NCBI RefSeq assembly: GCF_045348435.1
Contig: NZ_CP157484.1
Location: 992,001 to 1,056,000 of the forward strand
Length of the DNA: 64,000 bases
Source of the DNA: Alsobacter sp045348435
Lineage (GTDB): Bacteria > Pseudomonadota > Alphaproteobacteria > Rhizobiales > Beijerinckiaceae
Direction: 5' to 3'
Below are positions 26,076 through 35,716 of this stretch, one piece after another. The position numbers and the translations under genes are program-made. Below the pieces are notes generated by a model. It did not search any database. It had not been told where the DNA came from and saw nothing but the letters and a program-made list of their open reading frames with translations. The stretch's first letter is position 1. Every line of letters begins with the position of its first letter.

Positions 26076-28144
26076 GCCGGCGCCCTCTCGATGACGATGT
26101 TGCCGAGCCCGTCCACCCGGGCGCGCAGCCCCGGATCGATCACCGTGGTGGCGTCCGGCTGCTCCAGCACCGCCGGTCCGTCCACGACGGCTCCGACGGG
26201 AAGGTCGAGCCTGGCCCACACGCTCGCCTCGCGCCAGCCTCCGGCGAACCAGACCGGCCGCGCGCCGAGCCTCGCGCCCTCCAGCGTGAGGTCGGCCGCC
26301 GGCGCGAGGGCGCCGAGGTCGAAGGCCGGCCTGCGGCCGACCGCGGCCGTGCGCAACGACACGATCCGCACCGGGATGTCGGGCAGCAGGCGGCTGAACT
26401 GGCGCCGGTAGGCCGCCTCGAAGGCGCCGCGGACGATCGCTTCCGTCACGCCCACGCCATGCTCGCCCAGCGTGACCGGCAAGGGCGCGGAGACCGTGTG
26501 GGTCTGGCCCTGGTAGTGCATGTCCAGCTCATAGAGCACGTCCACGCGGTCCACCGCGACGCCAGCGGCGTCCACCACGGCCTTCGCCTCGCGGCCGGCC
26601 TCGACCATGCGGGCGTCCAGCGCGGCCGCGTCGAGGCCGGCGAGATCCAGGTTCACGGTGAGGACCTGGTCGTGCCGCAGGTCGGCGATGACGCAGCCGA
26701 GCGCGCTGGTGATGCCCGGAAAGCGCGGCAGCAGCGCGCCGGAGAGCCCGACCTCCTGGATCAGCGCGCCGGCGTGCAGCGCGCCGCCTCCGCCGAAGGG
26801 CATGATCGCGAAGCGGCCCGGGTCGTGTCCTCGCTCGATCGAGACGAGCCGGATCGCGCCGGCCATCCGGGCGTTGGCGATCCGCACGATAGCTTCCGCC
26901 GCCTCCATGACGCCGAGCCCCAGCGGCCGCGCCACATGCTCCTCGATGGCGGCGCGCGCGGCCTGGGCGTCGAGGCGGGCGAGCTTGCCGCCGATCGGCC
27001 GTTCGGCGTTGATGCGGCCCAGCACGACATTGGCGTCCGTGAGGGTGGGGCGGGTTCCGCCTTCCGCGTAGCAGACCGGCCCAGGCCTCGACCCGGCGCT
27101 CTCGGGTCCGACCTGCAGCAGGCCGCCCTTGTCGACATGCGCGATGGACCCGCCGCCGGCCCCGATGGTGGTGATCTCGATCATCGGCGTGCGGATCACC
27201 ATTCCGAAATCGATCGTGGTCTGCGCCGTCAACGTGGACTCGCCGTTGGCGATGAGGGAGACGTCGAAGGAGGTGCCGCCGAGGTCCCCCGTGATGACGT
27301 TCTCGAAGCCCGCCGCGCGCGCGATGGCGGCGGCCGCGATCACGCCCGCGGCCGGCCCGGACAACGCCGTCCTCACAGGCAGGCGCCGCGCGGTCGCGGT
27401 GGACATCACCCCGCCATTGGACTGGACGATGTGGAACTGGCCCGCGAACCTGGCCTCGCGCAGCGCGTCGGTGAGCTTGCCCAGATAGGCGCCCACAACC
27501 GGCTGCAAGTACGCGTTGAGCGCCGTCGTGGAAGTCCTTTCGAACTCACGGATTTCGGGCAATATCTCAGACGAGATCGCAACGTGGTCGTTGGGCCACA
27601 CAGCCCTGACGGCGGCCGCCGCGGCCCGCTCGTTGGCCGGGTTGGCGTAGGCGTTGATGAACACGATGGCCACCGCCTGCGCGCCCTTGGCCAGCAGCGC
27701 CCGGGCGGCGTCCTGCGCCTCCCGGGGGTCCAGGGCGGTCCGGATCGAGCCGTCCGCCAGCGTGCGCTCGTCGACCTCGATGCGCATGTCGCGGTCAGCG
27801 ACGGGGACGAAGTCGCCCCACAGGCCCCAGGTCCGGGGCCGGTCGCGGCGGCGCATCTCCAGGACGTCGCGGAAACCGCGCGTGGTGATCACGCCGATGC
27901 GGGCGCCCTTGCGCTCCAGGAGGGCGTTGGTGCCCACCGTCGTGCCGTGCACGATGGAGCCGAACTCCGCGACGGATCCCAGGCGGCGCAGGCCCTCCAT
28001 GAAGCCCACCGCCTCGTCTCCGCGGTTGGAGGGCGCCTTGGCGGTGGCGAAGCGGCGCGACGCCTCGTCGAAATAGAAGAGGTCCGTGAACGTGCCGCCC
28101 ACGTCGACGCCCACGATGGCGCCGTTGTTTCCGCGCGCGCTCAT
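26072..28144 (-). CDS. hyuA: Hydantoinase/oxoprolinase family protein, subunit A
   Basis: The 690-residue protein begins with the actin-like ATP-binding motif VGVDVGGTFTDLFYFDE and contains VHGTTVGTNALLERKGAR, GPAAGVIAAAAIA, DLGGTSFDVSLI and FGGGGALHAG. These define HyuA, the ATP-hydrolysing subunit that with HyuB opens hydantoins, 5-oxoproline, lactams or carboxylates acetone-like ketones. Start ATG 28144 lies inside the hyuB stop. The long upstream extension of this frame is an antiparallel artefact of hyuB. Substrate is unpredictable; the surrounding operon favours a cyclic amide or imide. Confidence 0.92.
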   Translation of the reverse strand: MSARGNNGAIVGVDVGGTFTDLFYFDEASRRFATAKAPSNRGDEAVGFMEGLRRLGSVAEFGSIVHGTTVGTNALLERKGARIGVITTRGFRDVLEMRRRDRPRTWGLWGDFVPVADRDMRIEVDERTLADGSIRTALDPREAQDAARALLAKGAQAVAIVFINAYANPANERAAAAAVRAVWPNDHVAISSEILPEIREFERTSTTALNAYLQPVVGAYLGKLTDALREARFAGQFHIVQSNGGVMSTATARRLPVRTALSGPAAGVIAAAAIARAAGFENVITGDLGGTSFDVSLIANGESTLTAQTTIDFGMVIRTPMIEITTIGAGGGSIAHVDKGGLLQVGPESAGSRPGPVCYAEGGTRPTLTDANVVLGRINAERPIGGKLARLDAQAARAAIEEHVARPLGLGVMEAAEAIVRIANARMAGAIRLVSIERGHDPGRFAIMPFGGGGALHAGALIQEVGLSGALLPRFPGITSALGCVIADLRHDQVLTVNLDLAGLDAAALDARMVEAGREAKAVVDAAGVAVDRVDVLYELDMHYQGQTHTVSAPLPVTLGEHGVGVTEAIVRGAFEAAYRRQFSRLLPDIPVRIVSLRTAAVGRRPAFDLGALAPAADLTLEGARLGARPVWFAGGWREASVWARLDLPVGAVVDGPAVLEQPDATTVIDPGLRARVDGLGNIVIERAPA

Positions 28145-29880
28145 GACGGGCGCCCCGCACGGAGCCCGGCCGTGCCGCGCTCGTCGAGCTCTCCGTCGGC
28201 CGACGCCACGACGCCGTAATCGGCCGCGGCCGCCCCGGGCGACACATAGCCGAGCCGCACGTCCCGCGCGACCAGCGCGGGCTCGCGCCGCAGCGGATCG
28301 CCCCAGCCGCCTCCGCCCGGCGTCTCCAGCCGGACGCGTTGCCCCTGCCTCACCTTCACGTCGGTCACCTTGGAGGCGAGCGGCGGGACGGCGTCGCCCT
28401 GGTCCGTGTTCCAGGAGAAGCGGTTCAACGCGGCCGGGCCGCCGCCATTCACGCCGAACGGCGCGAAGCGGCCGCGCTCGCCTAGCAGGAACACGTCCGC
28501 GCCGCCCGGCGCCAGCGCCTCGATCTCGTAGACGGCGCCCAATCCGCCGCGGTGAAGTCCCGCCCCGGCGCTGTCGGGCCGCAGCGCCCATTGGCTGAAC
28601 ATCACCGGGTAGGACGCCTCCAGGATCTCGGCGGGCGGGATGGTGGCCATCGAGATCGGGTTGTTGCCGTGGTTGAGCCCGTCCGTCTCCGGATTGCCGC
28701 CCAGTCCTCCGCCGAAGAACGAGAACATCACCCAGCGCTGTCCGTTGGGGCGGTGGCCCGCCAGCGACAGGGCGTTGATGGTGCCGAACGGCGCCGCGGT
28801 GGCGCGCTCGGGCATGATCTTGGCGAGCGCCCCGAACACCACCCCGATGACGCGCAGGATGGTCTCGGTGTAGCCCCCCACGGGTTTGGGCGCGCTGACG
28901 CCCAGCAGCGTGGTGTCCGGGATCACGAAGTCGATCGGCGCGAGGCAGCCCGCATTGGCCGGCACGTCCGTGAAGACGTGCTTGAGCGCCACGTAGCAAC
29001 AGGCGACCGCGGTCGAGCGCGCGATGTTCAGCGGGCCCGCGCAGGCCGGCGCGGAGCGCGAGAAATCGAGCCGCATGCGGTCGCCGGTGACGGTCAGGTC
29101 CAGCGCGATGCTGAGCGGCTCGTCCGTCACGCCGTCATTGTCGAGGAAATCCTCGAAGCTCACCGTCCCGTCCGGCAGCGCCGCGATATTCTCGCGCATC
29201 ATCGTTTCGGCGAGCTGCGTGAAGGCGTCGAACGCCGCCGCCACGGTCGCCTCGCCATAGTCGTCCAGGAGGCCGGCGAGGCGCCTTTCGCCGAGATCAA
29301 GCGCGTTCAGCTGGCCGTTCAGGTCGCCGTAATTGGAGCGAGGCACGCGGCTGTTGGCCGACAGGATCGCGACGATGTCCTCGTTGAGGACGCCCCCCGC
29401 GATCAGCTTCACGGGCGGGATCCGCACGCCCTCCTGGAAGCTCTCGGTGGCGCGGGCGTTGAAGCCGCCCGGCACGTTGCCGCCGATGTCGAGCCAGTGC
29501 CCCACCGACGCCAGCCAGCAGAAGAGCTCGCCGTTGCGGAACACCGGCCGCACCAGCCGAAAGTCGTTGAGATGGGTGCCGCCGTCATAGGGGTCGTTGA
29601 ACAGGTAGGTGTCGCCGTCCGCCAGCCCGCCGTCCCGGGCCGCCTTGTCGATCACGGCCTTCACCGCGAAGGCCATCGCGCCGACGAAGATGGGCAGCCC
29701 GGTCGTGCCCTGCACCAGCGTGGCGCCGGTGCGCGCGTGGTAGAGGCCGTGGCACGCGTCCCGCGCCTCGGCGATGATCGGGTTGAACGCCGAGCGATAG
29801 AGCGTGGCGTCCATTTCGTCGGCGATCTGCTCCAGCCGGCCCTTGAGGACCGCGAGCGTGACGGCGTCGAGCGCGGCCAT
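28141..29880 (-). CDS. hyuB: Hydantoinase B/oxoprolinase family protein, subunit B
   Basis: This 579-residue HyuB partner has LEQIADEMDATLYRSAFNPIIAEARD near the N-terminus, NDPYDGGTHLNDFRLVRPVF, a central NARATESFQEGVRIPPVKL segment, and the C-terminal ETPGGGGWGDPLRREP. Length and motifs are normal for HyuB. It is translated just before hyuA (4-base overlap) and overlaps the upstream lyase by 1 base. HyuA and HyuB would form the ATP-dependent ring-opening enzyme of this locus. Confidence 0.92.
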   Translation of the reverse strand: MAALDAVTLAVLKGRLEQIADEMDATLYRSAFNPIIAEARDACHGLYHARTGATLVQGTTGLPIFVGAMAFAVKAVIDKAARDGGLADGDTYLFNDPYDGGTHLNDFRLVRPVFRNGELFCWLASVGHWLDIGGNVPGGFNARATESFQEGVRIPPVKLIAGGVLNEDIVAILSANSRVPRSNYGDLNGQLNALDLGERRLAGLLDDYGEATVAAAFDAFTQLAETMMRENIAALPDGTVSFEDFLDNDGVTDEPLSIALDLTVTGDRMRLDFSRSAPACAGPLNIARSTAVACCYVALKHVFTDVPANAGCLAPIDFVIPDTTLLGVSAPKPVGGYTETILRVIGVVFGALAKIMPERATAAPFGTINALSLAGHRPNGQRWVMFSFFGGGLGGNPETDGLNHGNNPISMATIPPAEILEASYPVMFSQWALRPDSAGAGLHRGGLGAVYEIEALAPGGADVFLLGERGRFAPFGVNGGGPAALNRFSWNTDQGDAVPPLASKVTDVKVRQGQRVRLETPGGGGWGDPLRREPALVARDVRLGYVSPGAAAADYGVVASADGELDERGTAGLRAGRPS

Positions 29881-30815
29881 CAGAGGGCTCCCGCGCGGCG
29901 GGGGGCCGGGCCGTCGCCCTCGTAGCGGCGTCCCCGCTCCAGCGTCGCGTCCGTCTCCACGATGGCGTTGATGGCCGCAAAGTCGAACATGCGGTCGCGG
30001 AACGCGTCGGTCGTGCCGTCGCGCCTGAGCACGCCATAGAAGTCCTGCGCGGCGCGGGCGAGGGCGCGCACGATCGCGCCCGGGAAGATCACGAGGGCGA
30101 AGCCGAGCGCCTCCAACTCTGGGCCGGACAGGATGGGGGTCTGACCGCCCTCCACCATATTGGCCATCAGCGGCGCCCGGCCCTGCAGGGCGGCCGCGAC
30201 GGCGCCCAACTGGTCGCGAGTGCGCGGCGCCTCGACGAACAGCATGTCCGCGCCGGCCTCCGCGTAGCGCCCGGCGCGCTCGATCGCCGCGTCGAACCCT
30301 TCCACGGCGACGGCGTCGGTGCGGGCGATGATCATCGTGGCCTCGCTCCTGCGCGCGTCGACGGCGGCTCGGATCTTGCCGACCATCTCGCCCGCCGGGA
30401 TCACGCCCTTGTCGGCGAGGTGGCCGCAGCGCTTGGGAAAGGTCTGGTCCTCGATCTGAACGCCGGCCGCGCCGGCGCGCTCGAACAGCCGGACCGTGCG
30501 CTGCACGTTGAGCGCGTTGCCGTAGCCCGTGTCGGCGTCGACGATCACCGGCGTGTCCACCCGCTCGCAGACATGCGCCAGCGCCTCGGCGACCTCCGTC
30601 ATGGAGACGAGCCCGATGTCGGGCCGGCCGAGGCGCGTATAGGCGATCGCCGCGCCCGACAGGTACAGCGCCTCGAACCCGGCCGTGGCGGCCAGCGACG
30701 CCGTCAGCGCGTCATAGACGCCCGGCGCGATCACGATGCCGCCGCCGCCGATGCGCCGCTTCAGGCCGGGAGCCGTTCCGGCTGCGGCCGGGTCCGTTCG
30801 CAGGTCGTCCGTCAT
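29880..30815 (-). CDS. PEP mutase/isocitrate lyase family lyase
   Basis: The 311-residue TIM-barrel protein has VYDALTASLAATAGFEALYLSGAA-type N-terminal sequence (VYDALTASLAAT), the Mg-binding DADTGYGN, and VQIEDQTFPKRCGH. The KRCGH loop keeps the catalytic Cys found in methylisocitrate lyase and 2,3-dimethylmalate lyase but absent from PEP mutase, so C-C lyase activity on a malate-type substrate is favoured. ATG 30815 is chosen with GGGG 8 bases upstream; GTG 30821 is too close to that site. It lies between livF and hyuB in the operon. Confidence 0.87.
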   Translation of the reverse strand: MTDDLRTDPAAAGTAPGLKRRIGGGGIVIAPGVYDALTASLAATAGFEALYLSGAAIAYTRLGRPDIGLVSMTEVAEALAHVCERVDTPVIVDADTGYGNALNVQRTVRLFERAGAAGVQIEDQTFPKRCGHLADKGVIPAGEMVGKIRAAVDARRSEATMIIARTDAVAVEGFDAAIERAGRYAEAGADMLFVEAPRTRDQLGAVAAALQGRAPLMANMVEGGQTPILSGPELEALGFALVIFPGAIVRALARAAQDFYGVLRRDGTTDAFRDRMFDFAAINAIVETDATLERGRRYEGDGPAPRRAGAL

Positions 30816-30817
30816 CG

Positions 30818-31523
<706 letters not shown>

Positions 31524-31531
<8 letters not shown>

Positions 31532-32282
31532 GCGCCGCCTCCCGGGCCGCCAGGCGCGCCGCGGCGCCGTGGCCCAGATAGGCTTCGATCACCTTGGGGT
31601 CGCGGGTCACCACGGCGGGCGGGCCCGCCGCGATGACGCGGCCCTGGGCCAGCACATAGACGTCGTCGCACAGGCTCATCACCGCCTGCATCACGTGCTC
31701 CACCATCAGGATGGTGACGCCGGCGCGGCGGATCTCCTGGATCACCGGCACGATGTCGCGCACCTCCGACGGGTTGAGCCCGGCCAGCACCTCGTCCAGA
31801 AGCAGCAGCTTCGGCTCGGTGGCGAGCGCCCGGGCGAGCTCCAGCCGCTTGCGCCCGGCCACCGTCAGCCCTGCGGCCGGCGCGTCGAGGCGTTCGTCGA
31901 TGCCGACGAGCCGCGCCACCGCCTCGGCCCGGTCCAGCGCCTCATCCCGGCGCGGATGGCGCAGATGGGCTCCCACCGCGATGTTCTCGCGGACGCTCAG
32001 GCCCGCAAAGGGCTGGACGATCTGGAAGGTGCGCGCCACGCCCAGGGCGGCGCGCTGGTGCGGCGCGAGCCCGCCCACGTCCCGGCCCTGGAAGACGATG
32101 CGCCCGCTGGTCGGCGTCTCGAAGCCGGAGATCAGCGTGAACAGCGTGGTCTTCCCCGCGCCGTTCGGGCCGATCAGCCCGGTGATGCTTCCCGCCGACA
32201 CGGCGAGGGAGGCGCCGTCCACCGCCAGCAGTCCGCCGAACCGCTTGGACGCCGCCTCCACGGCGAGGAGCGGGGCGCTCAT
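31524..32282 (-). CDS. livG: Branched-chain amino acid-type ABC transporter ATP-binding protein LivG
   Basis: A 252-residue LivG-like ATPase with Walker A GPNGAGKTTLFTLISGF, RTFQIVQPFAGLSVREN, Walker B LLLLDEVLAGL and MVEHVMQAV. The ABC signature is degenerate (LTVAGRKRLELARAL in place of LSGGQ), as is common in LivG. The ATG overlaps the livM stop by 4 bases. Its C-terminal LivG extension is present. It pairs with LivF. Confidence 0.9.
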
Positions 32283-33280
32283 GACGCGCTCCGCGAGGAA
32301 AGGCCGCCGCGCAGCCGCGCCAGCAGGCCGTGCACGCCGTTTGGCGCGAACGCGATGGCCAGCACCAGCAGCGAGCCGTAGAGCGCCAGGTCGAGGCCCG
32401 GGATGCGGCCGGCGGCCGCTTTCGTCGCCTCCGCCAGGCCATGCAGCGCGAGCGCGCCGATGAGCGGCCCGAAGACCGTGCCGAGCCCACCCACGATGGG
32501 CACCAGGAGCGCCTCCACGGAGATCCAGGACCCGTACGCGATGGTGGAGTCGACGAAGAGGAAGTACTGCGCGTAGAAGGCCCCCGCCGCCGCCGTGATG
32601 GCGGCCGAGGCCGTGATGGCCTGCAGCTTGACGGCGAGCGTGTTCACGCCCAGCGCCTTGGCGGCGTCCTCGTTCTCGCGGATCGCCACCAGATAGGCGC
32701 CGAAGCGCGAGCGCTCCATGGCCCGCGTCGCCGCCAGCACCAGCGTCACGAGGCCGAGCGCGATCCAGAAATAGACGGCCCGGCTCGCGAACTGGAAGGT
32801 CTCGGGGCGGACGTCGAGCTTGATCAGCGTGCCGGCGGCGCCGCCGGTGAACGGCGCCGCATTGGCGATGATCCGGAACACCTCCGCGAAGGCCAGCGTC
32901 ACCAGCGCGAAATAGGAGCCGCGCAGGCCGGAGCGGAAGCTCAGATAGCCGATCGCCGCGCCCACGGCCGCCCCCGTCGCGACGGCGGTCGCGAAGGCCG
33001 CATAGGCGTTGACGCCCAAGCGCGCCTGCAGGATCGCGGTGAGATAGGCCCCCGTGCCGAAGAACGCCGCATGCCCGAAGGAGAACTGCCCGCCATAGCC
33101 GCCCAGGATGTTCCAGCCCTGGCCGGCGAGCGCGATCAGCAGGGCCAGCACCATGGCGTTGAGCACCGTGTTGGCCGACGTCGCGAGCGGCAGCAGGGCC
33201 AGGACGGCCGCGACCGCCAGGATCGGCCCATAGGCGGCCAGCAGGCCCTGGCGGGCGGAAGCCTTGCGCGCGGCGCTCAT
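32279..33280 (-). CDS. livM: Branched-chain amino acid-type ABC transporter permease LivM
   Basis: The 333-residue membrane protein has about nine hydrophobic segments, the conserved GQGWNILGGYGGQFSFGHAAF block and the cytoplasmic loop ENEDAAKALGVNTLAVKLQA typical of LivM. Start ATG 33280 overlaps the livH stop as ATGA. It forms the membrane pore with LivH. The frame is open further upstream but that part overlaps livH and is not homologous. Confidence 0.9.
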   Translation of the reverse strand: MSAARKASARQGLLAAYGPILAVAAVLALLPLATSANTVLNAMVLALLIALAGQGWNILGGYGGQFSFGHAAFFGTGAYLTAILQARLGVNAYAAFATAVATGAAVGAAIGYLSFRSGLRGSYFALVTLAFAEVFRIIANAAPFTGGAAGTLIKLDVRPETFQFASRAVYFWIALGLVTLVLAATRAMERSRFGAYLVAIRENEDAAKALGVNTLAVKLQAITASAAITAAAGAFYAQYFLFVDSTIAYGSWISVEALLVPIVGGLGTVFGPLIGALALHGLAEATKAAAGRIPGLDLALYGSLLVLAIAFAPNGVHGLLARLRGGLSSRSAS

Positions 33281-34152
33281 GCGCGCGCTCCGAACAGTCC
33301 CGTCGGGCGCACCAGCAGCACCAGGATGAAGATCACGAAGACGCCGAGCTGGCCGAGGCTCTCGCCGAAATAGAGGCCGGACAGGCTCTCCACCACGCCG
33401 ATGAAGAGGCCGCCGATCATCGCGCCGGGCACCGAGCCCATGCCGCCCAGCACCACCACCGTGAAGGCGATCAGCACATAGGCGTTTCCGACGCGCGGAT
33501 GCACGTAGTAGCTGGGCAGCAGCACGCAGGCCGCCACCGCCAGGCACGCCGCCCCGATGCCGAAGGTCAGCGCGTAGACATGCGGCACGTCGATGCCGAC
33601 GAGCGCGGCGCCGAGCTTCTCCCGGGCGACCGCCCGGATCGCCTTGCCGGCGTCGGTGCGCGTCAGCAGCGCCCAGAGGAGCAGCGCCACCGCGCAGGTG
33701 ACCCCGAAGGCGATGACCCGCGGCATGGGCAGGAAGACGAATCCGAGGTCCACGCTGGAAAAGCCGTAGGGCACGTCGATGCTGCGCGTGTCGGAGCGGA
33801 ACGCCGCCAAGAGCGCGTTCTCGATTACGATGGACAGCCCCAGCGTCACCAGGAGGATGTTGCGGTCGTCGCCATGGCTGGCCGGCCCGATGATCCAGCG
33901 CTGCATGGCGTAGCCCAGCAGGAAGAACGCCGGCGCGATGAACACGACGGCGATGAGCGGATCGACCCCGGCCTGCTGGGCGAAGAACGCCGCGAACATC
34001 GCCGCCGTCAGGATCGCCCCATGGGCGAAATTGATGATGTGCAGCACGCCGTAGACGAGCGTCAGCGCCACCGACACGAGCGCATAGACTGCGCCCGTGA
34101 GGAGCCCGTTGATGACGGCGGCGATGACGATCTCAGGCGAAAACATGCGCAT
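33277..34152 (-). CDS. livH: Branched-chain amino acid-type ABC transporter permease LivH
   Basis: A 291-residue membrane permease with NGLLTGAVYALVSVALTLVYGVLHIINFAHGA at the N-terminus and the loop GKAIRAVAREKLGAALVGID. These are LivH signatures. ATG 34152 is used; ATG 34146 is also possible, and no strong Shine-Dalgarno favours either. About 310 bp of palindromic repeat sequence separates it from livK, the only large gap in this operon. Confidence 0.9.
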   Translation of the reverse strand: MRMFSPEIVIAAVINGLLTGAVYALVSVALTLVYGVLHIINFAHGAILTAAMFAAFFAQQAGVDPLIAVVFIAPAFFLLGYAMQRWIIGPASHGDDRNILLVTLGLSIVIENALLAAFRSDTRSIDVPYGFSSVDLGFVFLPMPRVIAFGVTCAVALLLWALLTRTDAGKAIRAVAREKLGAALVGIDVPHVYALTFGIGAACLAVAACVLLPSYYVHPRVGNAYVLIAFTVVVLGGMGSVPGAMIGGLFIGVVESLSGLYFGESLGQLGVFVIFILVLLVRPTGLFGARA

Positions 34153-34207
34153 CCCGTGTTGGCGATCCCGGCCGGCCGGCCCCGGCCGACCCCGACGACG
34201 TCATTCT

Positions 34208-34261
34208 CTCTCCGTCATCCCCGGCCGGAGCCGCGCAGCGGCGGAGGGGAAGGGGATCCAG
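34208..34261 (+). repeat. Intergenic palindromic repeat, direct copy 1
   Basis: A 54-bp unit starting CTCTCCGTCATCCCCGG and ending GGGGATCCAG. An identical unit except for one base occurs at 34365-34418. It lies between livK and livH, the only gap over 300 bp in the operon (34153-34465). It resembles the short extragenic palindromic elements widespread in Rhizobiales. Confidence 0.85.
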
Positions 34262-34323
34262 CCCCCTCCGGCGCCGCCCGGCTGGATCCCCTTCCCGTCG
34301 CTCCGCGCCGCCGGGGATGACGG
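34212..34323. repeat. Long imperfect palindrome formed by copy 1 and an inverted copy
   Basis: Copy 1 (34212-34261) is followed by an inverted, 8-bp-shorter copy at 34282-34323. The ends match perfectly (CCGTCATCCCCGGC against GCCGGGGATGACGG), as do the inner segments GGAAGGGGATCCAG and CTGGATCCCCTTCC. In the livK-livH transcript it would fold into a very stable hairpin, which could protect the livK message or reduce read-through into livHMGF. Confidence 0.85.
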
Positions 34324-34364
34324 CGAAAAGGTTTCGGCTCTCGACCCTGTCCACGCGCTCCCCC

Positions 34365-34418
34365 CTCTCCGTCATCCCCGGCCGGAGCCGCGCAGCGGCG
34401 GAGGGGAGGGGGATCCAG
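34365..34418 (+). repeat. Intergenic palindromic repeat, direct copy 2
   Basis: This 54-bp direct copy matches 34208-34261 with one A/G difference, 157 bp downstream. It lacks a nearby inverted partner. No gene is seen in the rest of the 34153-34465 gap. Confidence 0.85.
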
Positions 34419-34465
34419 AAGGGTTCCGCAGAAGACGCCCAGGGCCAGATCGCGCGGCTCCGGCC

Positions 34466-35686
34466 TTACGCCGGGATCGGGAACACGGGCTTCGCGTCGG
34501 CGAACTTCTCCGGGAAGATCACCTTGATGTCGCCGCCCTGGACCTGCGTGTTCACCGGGGCCGCGCCCGTGTTCTGGCCGTTGACGAACTTGGTCGGCCC
34601 GTAGGGCATGATGTGCTTGTCGAAGCTCGACGTCTCCAGCGCGGCGATGATCTTGGCCCGGTCGGCCGATCCCGCCCGCTCGATGGCGTCGGCGAGCAGC
34701 AGCATCGCCGAGTAGTTCAGCGCCACGTTGTAGGTGAAGAACTTGCCCATGCCGTCGACCTCCTTCTTGAGGGCGATGGCGACTTCGTTGCGCGGGTCGT
34801 ACCAGTGGTTGGTGTCGATGACGTATTGCGCCGCGTCCGGGAATTCCTTGACGAAGCGGTAGTTCGACGCCGCGCCGTTCAGCACCGCATAGACGCCCTT
34901 GGGCTTGATGCGCTGCTGCTGCATCGTGCGGGCGAGCAGCACGAACTCGCCGTAATAGCTGGACGGGATCACGAGGTCCGGGTTCTTGGCCTTGATCTGC
35001 AGGGCGACGTTCGACATGTCGCGCGCCGGCGTCGGGTGCGCGATCGTGTCGATCACCTCAAAGCCGCGCTTGGGCAACTCGGCCTGCAGCAGCTTGGCGA
35101 GGCCGGAGCCGAAGAGCCCGTCCTCATGCACCAGCAGCACGGTCTTGATCGGCTTGCCGGCGGCGTCGTTGAGCTTCACGAGATTGTCGAGCGCCTGCGC
35201 GCTGACGATGGAGGAGCCGGGCGCGAAGCGGAACGTGTTCTTCAGGCCGCGGCTGACGATCTGGTCGTTGACGCCAACATCGACGATGTAGGGCAGGTCA
35301 TAGCGCGACGCCGCCTGGGTGGCGGCGAGGCAGATCGGGCTGGCGAAGCCGCCCACGATGGCGCTGACGTTCTCGGCCGCCAGGCGCTCCACCTCGCTGC
35401 TGCCGCCCTCCGGGGTGGAGCGCGCGTCGGCGATGACGGCCTCGAGCTTGGCGCCCCCGAGCGACTTGATCCCGCCCGCGGCGTTGATCGCCTTGATGGC
35501 GAGTTCGGCGCCCAGTTGCCCGGCCTGCCCGTCGAAGGCCAGCGCGCCGGTGAGGGGCTGCAGCACGCCCACCTTGACGCTCGCCGCCTGCGCCCGCAGC
35601 ACGCCCGGGGCCGCGACGGCGCCCGCCAGAGCCACGCCCGCCTTGAGGGCGTCGCGACGCGTCAGTCCGCTGATCAGCTTGTCCAT
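34466..35686 (-). CDS. livK: Branched-chain amino acid-type ABC transporter substrate-binding protein LivK
   Basis: The 406-residue periplasmic protein has a Tat-like leader (LTRRDALKAGVALAGAVAAPG) followed by VKVGVLQPLTGALAFDGQ and VSAIVGGFASPICLAAT, the type I binding-fold hallmarks of the Peripla_BP_6 family. Such proteins bind amino acids, amides, urea or aromatic acids. It is 30 bp downstream of gntR and upstream of livHMGF, so it would be made from the same transcript. The ligand is likely the substrate of the hyu/lyase enzymes, but this is inference. Confidence 0.9.
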   Translation of the reverse strand: MDKLISGLTRRDALKAGVALAGAVAAPGVLRAQAASVKVGVLQPLTGALAFDGQAGQLGAELAIKAINAAGGIKSLGGAKLEAVIADARSTPEGGSSEVERLAAENVSAIVGGFASPICLAATQAASRYDLPYIVDVGVNDQIVSRGLKNTFRFAPGSSIVSAQALDNLVKLNDAAGKPIKTVLLVHEDGLFGSGLAKLLQAELPKRGFEVIDTIAHPTPARDMSNVALQIKAKNPDLVIPSSYYGEFVLLARTMQQQRIKPKGVYAVLNGAASNYRFVKEFPDAAQYVIDTNHWYDPRNEVAIALKKEVDGMGKFFTYNVALNYSAMLLLADAIERAGSADRAKIIAALETSSFDKHIMPYGPTKFVNGQNTGAAPVNTQVQGGDIKVIFPEKFADAKPVFPIPA

Positions 35687-35716
35687 GTCCTGTTCCCCTC
35701 GCCAAATGGTCGTGCG

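Noticed and set aside
26459..28219. A 586-codon plus-strand frame
   Set aside because: It mirrors hyuA on the opposite strand and has no recognisable domain.
34153..34465. Palindromes as an insertion sequence or CRISPR
   Set aside because: There is no transposase and no regularly spaced short repeats with unique spacers; only two direct copies and one inverted copy.
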